52,476 bases of DNA, taken from assembly GCF_004028635.1 (NCBI RefSeq), contig NZ_RQJW01000027.1, forward strand, positions 1 through 52,476, given 5' to 3'. Numbering within the stretch: position 1 is the stretch's first letter; each line of letters opens with the position of its first letter. Position numbers and translations under genes: made by a program. Source of the stretch: Streptomyces cyaneus. GTDB taxonomy: Bacteria; Actinomycetota; Actinomycetes; Streptomycetales; Streptomycetaceae. Shown here piece by piece: positions 1 to 8,169 of this stretch. The notes under the pieces are model-generated. The model worked only from the letters and a program-made list of their open reading frames with translations. It searched no databases and was not told the DNA's origin.

Positions 1-1284
1 GGGTTTGGTGTGCGGGTTGTCCACGCGGAAGATCCGCACGCCGTGGGCCATCCAGTGCCGCAGGACGCGCAGGGTCTCGGTGATCAGGCCGTCCAGGTCG
101 GCGTCGAAGGCGATGGGGTAGATGTCCTGGTACTTCTTCGGCGGGTTCTCGGCGTAGGCGATGGTGCCGTCGGGGCGGTGGTGGAACCACTCGGGGTGTT
201 TTTGTACCCAGGGGTGGTCGGGGGAGCACTGCAGGGCGAAGTCGAGGGCGATCTCCAGGCCGAGTTCGCCGGCCCGGGTCACGAAGTGGTCGAAGTCCTC
301 GAGGGTGCCCAGGTCGGGGTGGATCGCGTCGTGGCCGCCCTCGGGGGAGCCGATCGCCCAGGGCACGCCGACGTCGTCGGGTCCGGCGGACAGCGTGTTG
401 TTCGGGCCCTTGCGGAAGGTGGTGCCGATGGGGTGGATGGGCGGGAGGTAGACCACGTCGAAGCCCATCGCGGCGATCGCCGGCAGCCGGCGCGCGGCGG
501 TGCGGAACGTGCCGTGGGGCCGCTGCGGTGTGCCCTCGGAGCGGGGGAAGAACTCGTACCAGGAGCCGTACAGGGCCCGCTCGCGCTCCACCAGCAGCGG
601 CAGCGGATCCGACGCCGTGACCAGATCCCGCAACGGATACCGCCCCAACACCCCATCCACCTCGGGCGTCAACGCGGCCGCCAACCGCCAGGCGGCCGGG
701 CGGCTCTCGTCCCGCAGGGCCTCGACGGCCGCGAGGATCACCTTCCGTCCCTCGTGCTCCGGCATGTCGGCGGCCGCACGCTCGCACAGCCGCGCGCCCT
801 CCTCCAGGACCAGGTCCGTGTCCATGCCGGCCGGGATCTTGATCTGGGCGTGGTGCCGCCATGTGGTGACCGGATCGCCCCAGGCTTCGACCCGGTAGGT
901 CCAGTGGCCGGGCCGGCCGACGGTGACGGTGGCGCCCCAGCGGTCGGTGCCCGGGGCCAGCTCGTGCATCGGCGTCCAGGGGCCGGGACGGCCGTCCGGA
1001 TCGGTCAGGACGACATTGGCGGAAACGGCGTCATGGCCCTCGCGGAACACGGTGGCCGAGATCTCGAAGGTCTCGCCGGTCACCGCCTTCGCTGGCCTGC
1101 GCCCGTGCTGGACGATCGGGCGGACGTCGAGGACGGGTATGCGCCCGACGCCGCCGGCCGTCTCGCTCGCGGAGGGTCGCTCCGGGATCGGCGGTCCGGT
1201 GTCGGCGGTGACGGCGCGAGGTACGGGGGGTGCGTCGGTGCTGGACGTCGGGGGTGAGGACGACTGGTGGTGCATGGCGGGCAT
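1..1284 (-). CDS. glgE: Alpha-1,4-glucan:maltose-1-phosphate maltosyltransferase GlgE (partial, C-terminus outside window)
   Basis: GlgE (GH13 subfamily 3) transfers maltosyl units from maltose-1-phosphate onto alpha-1,4-glucans in the cytoplasm. Residues 1-428 are visible; the family is about 670 aa, so the C-terminal third lies off the left edge. The N-terminal domain contains the family-like ILDVRP-type segment (here IPVLDVRPIVQHGRRPAK), followed by the (beta/alpha)8 barrel with DVVYLPPIHPIG and, at the very edge, FRVDNPHTKP. The Asp in FRVDN (about residue 422) matches the nucleophile of this family; the general acid is beyond the window. I chose the ATG at 1284 because AGGAG sits 5 nt upstream; an in-frame ATG follows at 1275. 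With glgP and glgX in the window it belongs to alpha-glucan metabolism. Confidence 0.95.
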   Translation of the reverse strand, partial: MPAMHHQSSSPPTSSTDAPPVPRAVTADTGPPIPERPSASETAGGVGRIPVLDVRPIVQHGRRPAKAVTGETFEISATVFREGHDAVSANVVLTDPDGRPGPWTPMHELAPGTDRWGATVTVGRPGHWTYRVEAWGDPVTTWRHHAQIKIPAGMDTDLVLEEGARLCERAAADMPEHEGRKVILAAVEALRDESRPAAWRLAAALTPEVDGVLGRYPLRDLVTASDPLPLLVERERALYGSWYEFFPRSEGTPQRPHGTFRTAARRLPAIAAMGFDVVYLPPIHPIGTTFRKGPNNTLSAGPDDVGVPWAIGSPEGGHDAIHPDLGTLEDFDHFVTRAGELGLEIALDFALQCSPDHPWVQKHPEWFHHRPDGTIAYAENPPKKYQDIYPIAFDADLDGLITETLRVLRHWMAHGVRIFRVDNPHTKP

Positions 1285-1490
1285 GACCGCTCCTGTCCGC
1301 GTCAACTTGGGTGGGCGGATGGCTGTGGGGAGGTGGGTCCTGCGTGGTGACTGTGTCGAGCTGCGGCTACGCCGCGTGGGGCGCGCGCCCGGGGGCGCAC
1401 AGGTGGGGTGTACCGGAGGAGCCTTCCCACCCTATTCGGGTACGCAATCCGGCACTTTGTTAACTACTCACGCGTATGTCTACACACAAG

Positions 1491-1521
1491 ACCGGCCCCG
1501 TTCTTGAGGAACGGGGCCGGT
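1491..1521 (-). terminator. Perfect 13-bp hairpin downstream of the S8 protease
   Basis: Arms at 1491-1503 and 1509-1521 are exact inverted repeats (ACCGGCCCCGTTC and its complement) around a 5-nt loop. It lies 26 nt past the stop of the leftward protease gene and upstream of glgE, so it probably ends the protease transcript. There is no long U tract, as is usual in Streptomyces. Confidence 0.8.
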
Positions 1522-1546
1522 GCCTGCGCTTGGCCGACAACAGACG

Positions 1547-2749
1547 CTACGAGCCCGGTACTTGCAGGAGTTTGTTCGGTGAGCCGAGCCCCCTGCCGGA
1601 GACCTTGCCGGACACCGCCTGCGCCACCAACGCCTTGGACACCTGTGCGGGCCCGGCCTTGGGATGGTCGGCCAGATAGAGCGCGGCCACCCCCGCCGCG
1701 TGCGGCGACGCCATCGACGTACCGGAGAAGGTCGCCTTGCCGGTGTCGTTCGCGTACGACGCGGAGGTGATCGCGACGCCCGGGGCGAACAGGTCCAAGG
1801 CCGCGCCGAAGTTGGAGAAGCTCGCCCGCGCGTCCTTCTTGTCGGTGGCGCCCACGGTGATGGCCTCCCGCACCGCCGCGGGGGAGTACAGGCCGGCCGG
1901 CAGCCCGTCGTTGCCCGCCGCGACCGTGTAGGTGACGCCGGACGCGATGGAGTTGCGTACGGCGGCGTCCAGCTGGGTGTTGCGGTAGCCACCGAGGCTG
2001 ACGTTGGCGACCGCCGGCTTCTTCGCGTGCTTGGTCACCCAGTCGATGCCCGCGATGACCTGGGCCGTCGTGCCGCTGCCCGCGTTGTCGAGGACTCGTA
2101 CGGCGACGACCTTGGTGCTCTTGGCGACGCCGTACCGGCCGTGCGCGATCGTGCCGGCGACATGGGTGCCGTGCCCGTTGCCGTCGCTCGCGGTCCTGTC
2201 GTTGCCGACGAAGTCCCAGCCGTAGCTCGCCCGGCCGCCGAAGTCCTTGTGCGAGATACGGATGCCGGTGTCGATCACGTACACCGTCACTCCGGCGCCC
2301 GCGGACTCGGGCCAGGTGTAGCTCTTGTCCAGGGGCAGGTTCGGCTGGTCGATGCGGTCCAGACCCCAGGACGGCGGGTTCTTCTGGTTGTGCTCCAGCA
2401 TCACGCGGGTGTCCTGGACGACCGAGGCGACCCGGGAGTCCGCCGCGAGGCGCTTGGCTTGTCTCTCGTTGGCCTGTACGGCATAGCCGTTGAGGACCGT
2501 GCCGTAGGTGTGGCTGATTTTCGCCCCGTACTTCTCGGCGAGGCTCTTTCCGGCCGCCGACGGAGCCTTCGTTCCCCCCTTGAGTGTCACCAGGTAACTG
2601 CCGCTGACGGAGCCGGGGTCCCCGGCGCCGAGTATCTGCCCTTCCGGTGCGGCGTGCGCGGGCATGGTGGTGGCCGAAAGCGCGGCGACACAGGTCACCG
2701 CGGTCAGACCACCGGCCCAGCGCAGACGCCGTATGCGCGTCCGTGCCAT
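1547..2749 (-). CDS. Secreted S8 family (subtilisin-like) serine protease
   Basis: A 400-aa extracellular subtilase. Residues 1-30 are a Sec signal peptide (basic start MARTRIRRLRW, hydrophobic core, ending AHA). A peptidase inhibitor I9-type propeptide follows (about 45-110, with YLVTLKGG and SRVASVVQD). The catalytic domain has Asp in VYVIDTGI, His in GNGHGTHVAG and Ser in FSGTSMASPHAAG, so all three catalytic residues are present. Length and order match proteinase K/aqualysin-like actinobacterial proteases. The ATG at 2749 has GAGGAGGGG about 9 nt upstream. The same frame stays open far upstream, antisense to glgP, but that part is a shadow. It is monocistronic, divergent from glgP, and has its own terminator. 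Confidence 0.95.
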   Translation of the reverse strand: MARTRIRRLRWAGGLTAVTCVAALSATTMPAHAAPEGQILGAGDPGSVSGSYLVTLKGGTKAPSAAGKSLAEKYGAKISHTYGTVLNGYAVQANERQAKRLAADSRVASVVQDTRVMLEHNQKNPPSWGLDRIDQPNLPLDKSYTWPESAGAGVTVYVIDTGIRISHKDFGGRASYGWDFVGNDRTASDGNGHGTHVAGTIAHGRYGVAKSTKVVAVRVLDNAGSGTTAQVIAGIDWVTKHAKKPAVANVSLGGYRNTQLDAAVRNSIASGVTYTVAAGNDGLPAGLYSPAAVREAITVGATDKKDARASFSNFGAALDLFAPGVAITSASYANDTGKATFSGTSMASPHAAGVAALYLADHPKAGPAQVSKALVAQAVSGKVSGRGLGSPNKLLQVPGS

Positions 2750-3070
2750 GGTGTGAGTTCCCCTCCTCAACTCGGCGCACGGCGGCCTTGGTTCGCCGGG
2801 TGCACCCGACGTGGGCCGGTGCGCCACCGTCAGCCTCTCGTGCCGTGAGAAGTCGCCACAAGGACGCCTACGGGGGCGGAATCGGCCATATCGGCCATGG
2901 GGGATCTGTAAAGGTTGCGGCATTTTTCGGACGGACGTGCTCTTGCCCCTCCGCTTGACAGCCGCAAAACGCACTGTGGTTACGAAGCCCCGCATACCGA
3001 TACCGTCGGGGGCGATGACGGGACGCACACCGCCGTGCGTCCCCTGCCACGCGCTGCCCGAGGTGGAACC
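2750..3070. promoter_or_regulatory. Divergent intergenic region between protease and glgP
   Basis: No gene is seen in these 321 bases. A perfect -35-like TTGACA occurs at 2955-2960, pointing toward glgP, but no good -10 hexamer is found 17-18 nt downstream, so the promoter call is weak. Around 2870-2990 the composition is less GC-rich than the neighbouring genes, as expected for promoter DNA serving both divergent genes. A short repeat, ATCGGCCAT followed by ATCGGCCATG, lies at about 2881-2899. Confidence 0.35.
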
Positions 3071-5689
3071 GTGAAGGCGATCCGTCGATTCACCGTCCGT
3101 CCAGTCCTCCCCGCACCCCTCCGGCCTCTGAGCGACCTGGCGCGCAACCTGCGCTGGTCCTGGCATGCGGAGACCCGCGATCTCTTCCAGTCCGTGGACC
3201 CCGAGTGCTGGGCCGCCTCGGGCAACGACCCCGTACGGCTGCTGGGCAGCGTGTCGCCCGGGCGGCTCGCGGAGCTGGCCGAGGACCGTCGTTTCCTGCG
3301 CCGGCTGACCGCGGTCGCCGGCGACCTCAACGACTACGTCACCGGCGAGCGCTGGTACCAGGGCCACTCGGCCGAACTTCCCGCCGCCGTCGCCTACTTC
3401 TCCCCCGAGTTCGGCATCACGGCCGCCCTGCCCCAGTACTCCGGCGGCCTCGGCATCCTCGCCGGCGACCACCTCAAGGCGGCCAGCGACCTCGGCGTGC
3501 CGCTGATCGGCGTCGGCCTGCTCTACCGACACGGCTACTTCCGGCAGACCCTGTCCCGGGACGGCTGGCAGCAGGAGCACTACCCGGTCCTGGACCCCCA
3601 CGAGCTGCCGGTCTCCCTCCTGAAGGAGCCCGACGGCACCCCCGCCCAGATCTCCCTCGCCCTGCCCGGCGGCAGGCAGCTGCACGCCCGAGTCTGGCTC
3701 GCCCAGGTCGGCCGCGTCCCCCTGCTGATGCTCGACTCGGACGTCGAGGAGAACGACCTCGGCGAACGCGGCGTGACCGACCGGCTCTACGGCGGCGGCA
3801 GCGAGCACCGCCTGCTGCAGGAGATGCTGCTGGGTATAGGAGGAGTGCGGGCGGTCCGGACGTACTGCCGTCTGACCGGCCACCCGACCCCCGAGGTCTT
3901 CCACACCAATGAGGGTCACGCGGGCTTCCTGGGCCTGGAGCGCATCGCGGAGCTGTGCGCTGAGGGGCTGGACTTCGACTCGGCGCTGGAGGCGGTCCGC
4001 GCCGGCACGGTCTTCACCACCCACACCCCCGTCCCGGCCGGCATCGACCGCTTCGACCGCGAGCTGGTCGCCCACCACTTCGGCCCCGACGCCGAACTCC
4101 CCACCATCGACGTCGAGCGCATCCTCCAGCTCGGCATGGAGACCTACCCCGGCGGCGAACCCAACCTCTTCAACATGGCGGTGATGGGCCTGCGCCTGGG
4201 TCAGCGGGCGAACGGCGTCTCGCTGCTCCACGGCAACGTCAGCCGCGAGATGTTCTCGGGCCTGTGGCCGGGATTCGACCCCGACGAGGTGCCCATCACC
4301 TCGGTCACCAACGGCGTCCACGCCCCGACCTGGGTCGCCCCCGAGGTCTTCCGCCTCGGCGCCCGCCAGATCGGCGCCCAGCGCACCGAGGACGCGATGA
4401 CCGTCGGCGGCTCGGACCGCTGGGACGCGGTCGCTGAGATCCCCGACCAGGACATCTGGGAGCTGCGCCGGAACCTGCGCGAGCAGCTGGTGACGGAGGT
4501 GCGGGACCGTCTGCGCACCTCCTGGCGGCAACGCGGCGCCGGTACGGCGGAGTTGGGCTGGATCGACGGCGTCCTGGACCCCGACGTCCTGACGATCGGA
4601 TTCGCGCGCCGCGTCCCGTCGTACAAGCGCCTCACGCTGATGCTCCGTGACCGCGACCGCCTGATGGACCTGCTCCTGCACCCGGAGCGGCCGATCCAGA
4701 TCGTGGTGGCGGGCAAAGCACACCCGGCGGACGACGGCGGAAAGCGCCTGGTCCAGGAGTTGGTGCGGTTCGCCGACGACCCTCGGGTCCGTCACCGCAT
4801 CGTCTTCCTCCCGGACTACGGCATGGCGATGGCGCAGAAGCTGTACCCCGGCTGCGACATCTGGCTGAACAACCCGCTCAGGCCGTTGGAGGCGTGCGGC
4901 ACGTCCGGTATGAAGGCGGCGCTGAACGGGTGCCTGAATCTGTCGGTGCTGGACGGCTGGTGGGACGAGTGGTTCCAGCCGGACTTCGGCTGGGCCATCC
5001 CCACGGCGGACGGCACCGGCACGGACCCGGACCACCGCGACGCCGTAGAGGCGGCGGCGCTGTACGACCTGCTGGAACAGCGGGTGACCCCCCGCTTCTA
5101 CGAGCACGGTCCGGGCGGCCTGCCGGACCGCTGGATCGAGATGGTCCGCCAGACCCTGACGCTGCTCGGCCCGAAGGTCCTGGCGGGGCGCATGGTCCGC
5201 GAATACGTCGAGCGCCTCTACACCCCGGCCGCACACGCCCACCGCGCGATGACACCGGACGCGGCACGCGAGCTGGCGGCTTGGAAGGCGCGGGTCCGGT
5301 CGGCCTGGCACGGCGTCACGGTCGACCACGTGGAGACGTCCGCCGCGACCCCCACCGCGGAACTCGGCTCGACGCTCAGCCTCCGGGTACGGGTGGGCCT
5401 GGGCGACCTCGGGCCGGACGACGTCGAGGTCCAGGCGGTCTCCGGCCGGGTGGACTCCGAGGACCGCATCGCGGACGCGTCGACGGTACCGCTGAAGTCG
5501 GTGGGGAGCCCGGACGCGGAGGGACGCTGGGTGTACGAGGGACCGCTCGCCTTGGACCGGACGGGGCCGTACGGCTATACGGTCCGGATTCTTCCGGCGC
5601 ATCGGTTGCTGGCGTCGGGGGCGGAGCTGGGGTTGGTGGCGGTGCCTTCGGACGGGGTGGGGGAGGGGGCGGGGCTCCTCATGCGGTGA
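3071..5689 (+). CDS. glgP: Alpha-glucan (maltodextrin/glycogen) phosphorylase GlgP
   Basis: An 872-aa GT35 phosphorylase that releases glucose-1-phosphate from alpha-1,4-glucans. The N-terminus, MKAIRRFTVRPVLPAPL followed by LARNLRWSWH, is the DUF3417 extension of the short bacterial 'alpha-glucan phosphorylase' branch. Next come YFSPEFGI and YSGGLGILAGDHLKAASDLG, which contribute to the substrate and PLP site. Near residue 610 is NNPLRPLEACGTSGMKAALNG; the Lys in GMKAALNG is the position that binds pyridoxal phosphate. I start at GTG 3071, preceded by GAGGTGG, because the frame upstream lacks family similarity. It is convergent with the DUF1990 gene across a hairpin. Functionally it pairs with glgE and glgX. 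Confidence 0.93.
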   Translation: MKAIRRFTVRPVLPAPLRPLSDLARNLRWSWHAETRDLFQSVDPECWAASGNDPVRLLGSVSPGRLAELAEDRRFLRRLTAVAGDLNDYVTGERWYQGHSAELPAAVAYFSPEFGITAALPQYSGGLGILAGDHLKAASDLGVPLIGVGLLYRHGYFRQTLSRDGWQQEHYPVLDPHELPVSLLKEPDGTPAQISLALPGGRQLHARVWLAQVGRVPLLMLDSDVEENDLGERGVTDRLYGGGSEHRLLQEMLLGIGGVRAVRTYCRLTGHPTPEVFHTNEGHAGFLGLERIAELCAEGLDFDSALEAVRAGTVFTTHTPVPAGIDRFDRELVAHHFGPDAELPTIDVERILQLGMETYPGGEPNLFNMAVMGLRLGQRANGVSLLHGNVSREMFSGLWPGFDPDEVPITSVTNGVHAPTWVAPEVFRLGARQIGAQRTEDAMTVGGSDRWDAVAEIPDQDIWELRRNLREQLVTEVRDRLRTSWRQRGAGTAELGWIDGVLDPDVLTIGFARRVPSYKRLTLMLRDRDRLMDLLLHPERPIQIVVAGKAHPADDGGKRLVQELVRFADDPRVRHRIVFLPDYGMAMAQKLYPGCDIWLNNPLRPLEACGTSGMKAALNGCLNLSVLDGWWDEWFQPDFGWAIPTADGTGTDPDHRDAVEAAALYDLLEQRVTPRFYEHGPGGLPDRWIEMVRQTLTLLGPKVLAGRMVREYVERLYTPAAHAHRAMTPDAARELAAWKARVRSAWHGVTVDHVETSAATPTAELGSTLSLRVRVGLGDLGPDDVEVQAVSGRVDSEDRIADASTVPLKSVGSPDAEGRWVYEGPLALDRTGPYGYTVRILPAHRLLASGAELGLVAVPSDGVGEGAGLLMR

Positions 5690-5697
5690 CGCCCTCA

Positions 5698-5721
5698 AGG
5701 GCTGAGGTGTCCCTCAGCCCT
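5698..5721. terminator. Bidirectional hairpin between convergent glgP and DUF1990 gene
   Basis: A perfect 10-bp stem (AGGGCTGAGG at 5698-5707, complement at 5712-5721) with a 4-nt loop. It starts 8 nt after the glgP stop and overlaps the stop codon of the leftward gene ending at 5714, so it could serve both convergent transcripts. Confidence 0.75.
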
Positions 5722-6226
5722 CCTCGAGCTCTCGCTCGCACAGCTGCCGCAGCACGTTGCCGCACCGCCGCGCATACGCGTGCTGCAACCCCCGCGTGGC
5801 CGGTCCCCCCGCCCGCGCATACCACTTCGCCCCCCGGCTGAACGCGTTCACCGTCAGCCACACCGTGCCGTCCCCCGTGCGGTCCACGATGAACGACTCC
5901 TCGCCGCATTCGGGATGACCGGAAAGCGTGCCGTACGCCCAGCCGATGCGCCGGTGCTCCTCCACCGTCCACACCACCCGGCACGGCGCCTTGATCATGC
6001 CGGCGAGGGTGACCGTGACGTCGACCTCGGGGGCCGCGCGGTCGGCGGAGGCGTCTATGCCGACGCCCATCGCGCGGTGCATCTCCCAGGTCATGACCGC
6101 GTCGGCGGCTCTGCGCAAGACGTTCTCGCCCTCGCCTATGCGGGTGCGTACGTGCAGAGGGTGGAAGCCCGGCGGGCAGAAGCCGGGCTCACGGGTCGCG
6201 CCGACGTCGTCGTACGTGAAGGACAT
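5714..6226 (-). CDS. DUF1990 family protein
   Basis: A 170-aa protein recognised as DUF1990 by the start SFTYDDVGATREPG, the segment GFHPLHVRTRIGEGE and the C-terminal SRGAKWYARAGGPATRGLQ. This family is cytoplasmic, with no signal peptide or membrane segment here. Its biochemical role is unknown; the fold is thought to be SRPBCC-like. I prefer ATG 6226 because MSFTYD is the usual family start; an in-frame TTG at 6235 would add three residues, and neither has a clear ribosome site. It is a single gene, convergent with glgP and bounded upstream by the terminator of the M4 protease. Confidence 0.82.
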   Translation of the reverse strand: MSFTYDDVGATREPGFCPPGFHPLHVRTRIGEGENVLRRAADAVMTWEMHRAMGVGIDASADRAAPEVDVTVTLAGMIKAPCRVVWTVEEHRRIGWAYGTLSGHPECGEESFIVDRTGDGTVWLTVNAFSRGAKWYARAGGPATRGLQHAYARRCGNVLRQLCERELEEG

Positions 6227-6241
6227 GGGTCCCAAGCGTAA

Positions 6242-6278
6242 GGCGGCACCCGGGGATGCCTTCGTCCCGGGTGCCGCC
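6242..6278 (-). terminator. Perfect 13-bp hairpin downstream of the M4 protease
   Basis: Arms 6242-6254 (GGCGGCACCCGGG) and 6266-6278 are exact inverted repeats around an 11-nt loop. It lies 18 nt beyond the stop of the leftward protease gene at 6297. Confidence 0.8.
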
Positions 6279-6296
6279 CAGCCGGCTACATCTGCG

Positions 6297-7958
6297 TCAG
6301 CCGACGTTGACCGCCGACCACGCAGCCGCCACCGCCTTGTACTCCGTGCTGCCGGTGCCGCCGTACAGGGCGGACGCCGCGTTCAGCGTGGCCGTACGGG
6401 CGCCGGCGTACTTGGTCGTCGACGTCATGTACTCGGTCAGGGCCTTGTACCAGATCGCGGCGGCCTTGGCGCGGCCGATGCCGGTGACCGTGGAGCCGTT
6501 GGACGTGGGGGAGTTGTAGCTGACCCCGTTGATCGTCTTCGCGCCGCTGCCCTCCGAGAGGAGGTAGAAGAAGTGGTTCGCGGGGCCCGAGGAGTAGTGG
6601 ACGTCCAGGCCGCCCAGCGAGGAGGACCAGGCGTCGGCCGACGAGCCGTCCTTGCTCGGCTTGTCCATGTAGCGCAGCGGCGTGCCGTCGCCGTTGATGT
6701 CGATCTTCTCGCCGATGAGGTAGTCGCCGACGTCGCTGGAGTTCGCCGCGTAGAACTCCACCGCCGTGCCGAAGATGTCGGAGGTGGCCTCGTTCAGGCC
6801 GCCCGACTCGCCGCTGTAGTTCAGGCCCGCCGTGTTCGACGTGACGCCGTGGGTCATCTCGTGGCCGGCCACGTCGAGCGACGTCAGGGGCTTGGTGTTG
6901 CCTTCGCCGTCGCCGTACGTCATGCAGAAGCAGCTGTCGTCCCAGAACGCGTTGACGTACGCGTTGCCGTAGTGGACGCGGGAGTAGGCGGCCTTGCCGT
7001 CGTTCTTGATGCCGCTGCGGCCGAAGGTGTTCTTGTAGAAGTCCCAGGTGACCTGGGCGCCGTAGGCGGCGTCGACGGCGGCCGTCTGGTCGCTGGAGGA
7101 GCTGCCGAACGTGCCGGTGCCCCAGGTGTCGTCGGCGTCGGTGAAGAGGGTGCCGGTGCCGGAGGTGCGACGGGCCAGGTTGTAGGTCTTGTGGCTGCCG
7201 CGCGAGGTGTCGTTCAGCTGGTACGTCGAGCCCGACAGCGACGTGCCGAGGGTGACCGTGCCCGAGTAGCCGCTCTTGCCGCTGCCGGTCTCGATGCCCT
7301 GGTACTCGTACAGCTTCTTGCCGGTGGCGGCGTCGGTGATGACGTGCAGCTCGTTCGGGGTGCCGTCCTCCTGGAGGCCGCCGACGATCGTCTCGTACGC
7401 CAGGGTCGGCTTGCCGTCGGCCGCCCAGATCACCTTGCGGGGCGCCTTGTCCGCCTCGGTCTTCTCCGAGCCTGCCGCCTTGGCCAGCTTCACGGCCTGG
7501 CCCTCGGCCTTGGCCGCGGTGATCGCCGGCTTGAGCGAGGCGACCTTGATGGTGGCCTTCGTCGCCTTGGTGACGCCCTTGGTCGCGCCGGACGCCGACT
7601 CGTGGACGACGAGGTCGCCGCCGAGGACGGGCAGGCCCGCGTAGGTGCGCTCGTAGCGGGTGTGGACCGTGCCGTCGGCGTCCTTGACGACGTCCTTGAC
7701 GACCAGTCTCTCCTGGGCGCCGAGGCCTATCGCGTCGGCGGTTTCGGTCGCCTCGGCCTGCTGGTCCTTGATGAGCGCGGTGCGCGCCGCGGGGGCGAGC
7801 GCGACCGGGGTGGCGAGCGGGGTGGCCTTGGTGCCGGCCTCCACGGGGGCGGCGGCCGAAGTGCCGGTGGCCAGACCGGTGGTGAGCAGGGCTCCGGCGG
7901 CCACGGCGGTGGCGATGGCCAGAGTGGTGCGCTTGTGACGCGCGTAGAGGGGGGTCAC
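6297..7958 (-). CDS. Secreted M4 family (thermolysin-like) metalloprotease
   Basis: A 553-aa pre-pro-enzyme. The basic N-terminus and hydrophobic core (residues about 10-37) form a signal peptide. A long FTP/PepSY-like propeptide follows (LGAQERLVVKDVVKDADG; YAGLPVLGGDLVVH; WAADGKPTLAYETIVGG). The mature domain has the zinc motif HEMTH (His at about residue 366) and GGLNEATSDIFG, whose Glu is the third zinc ligand, plus the C-terminal DVHYSSGPANHFFYLL. Start is GTG 7958: AAGGAG lies about 6 nt upstream, whereas the earlier in-frame start at 8036 adds a non-signal-like stretch. It is paralogous to the next gene, shares an upstream motif with it, but lacks the C-terminal P domain. Confidence 0.95.
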   Translation of the reverse strand: MTPLYARHKRTTLAIATAVAAGALLTTGLATGTSAAAPVEAGTKATPLATPVALAPAARTALIKDQQAEATETADAIGLGAQERLVVKDVVKDADGTVHTRYERTYAGLPVLGGDLVVHESASGATKGVTKATKATIKVASLKPAITAAKAEGQAVKLAKAAGSEKTEADKAPRKVIWAADGKPTLAYETIVGGLQEDGTPNELHVITDAATGKKLYEYQGIETGSGKSGYSGTVTLGTSLSGSTYQLNDTSRGSHKTYNLARRTSGTGTLFTDADDTWGTGTFGSSSSDQTAAVDAAYGAQVTWDFYKNTFGRSGIKNDGKAAYSRVHYGNAYVNAFWDDSCFCMTYGDGEGNTKPLTSLDVAGHEMTHGVTSNTAGLNYSGESGGLNEATSDIFGTAVEFYAANSSDVGDYLIGEKIDINGDGTPLRYMDKPSKDGSSADAWSSSLGGLDVHYSSGPANHFFYLLSEGSGAKTINGVSYNSPTSNGSTVTGIGRAKAAAIWYKALTEYMTSTTKYAGARTATLNAASALYGGTGSTEYKAVAAAWSAVNVG

Positions 7959-8035
7959 ACGAGCTCCTTTTGTGGGGGAGGTGCAGTGGTGCTTGTGCGG
8001 CGGGTGGAGGAAGAGTGACACCTGGGGCGCGTACA

Positions 8036-8062
8036 TGTCAGGAGGGTGTAGTGATGTTGGCC
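8036..8062 (-). promoter_or_regulatory. Bipartite motif shared with the second M4 protease gene
   Basis: On the minus strand GGCCAAC, 12 nt, then TCCTGACA, preceded by TTTC. The same two blocks with identical 12-nt spacing occur at 10451-10477 upstream of the paralogous gene. Here the motif is about 78 nt upstream of the GTG start. It could be a shared operator or promoter element, or simply retained paralogous sequence; no regulator is identified. Confidence 0.45.
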
Positions 8063-8101
8063 GAAACTCGACTGTCCGGTAAATGTTTCTGAAATGTGAA
8101 C

Positions 8102-8144
8102 GGGCGCCGCCCCGGCGGGAGTTGAACCCACCGGGACGGCGCCC
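8102..8144 (-). terminator. 18-bp hairpin terminator of the P-domain M4 protease
   Basis: Arms 8102-8119 and 8127-8144 around a 7-nt loop. Two non-identical positions become G-U wobbles when read as minus-strand RNA but C-A mismatches in plus-strand RNA, so the hairpin is complete only for the leftward transcript. It lies 26 nt past the stop of the gene at 8170. Confidence 0.8.
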
Positions 8145-8169
8145 TGTCCTGGGCAGACCGCGAACGGGC

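Noticed and set aside
10..1257. Long plus-strand ORF opposite glgE
   Set aside because: GC-bias shadow of glgE; low-complexity Arg/Gly/Val composition and no motif.
2955..2985. Sigma-70 promoter for glgP with TTGACA
   Set aside because: No acceptable -10 at 17-18 nt; kept only as a weak remark in the intergenic entry.
2749..5698. N-terminal extension of the S8 protease frame antisense to glgP
   Set aside because: No domain, Arg/Ala/Val-rich shadow; a signal peptide with a strong ribosome site starts at 2749.
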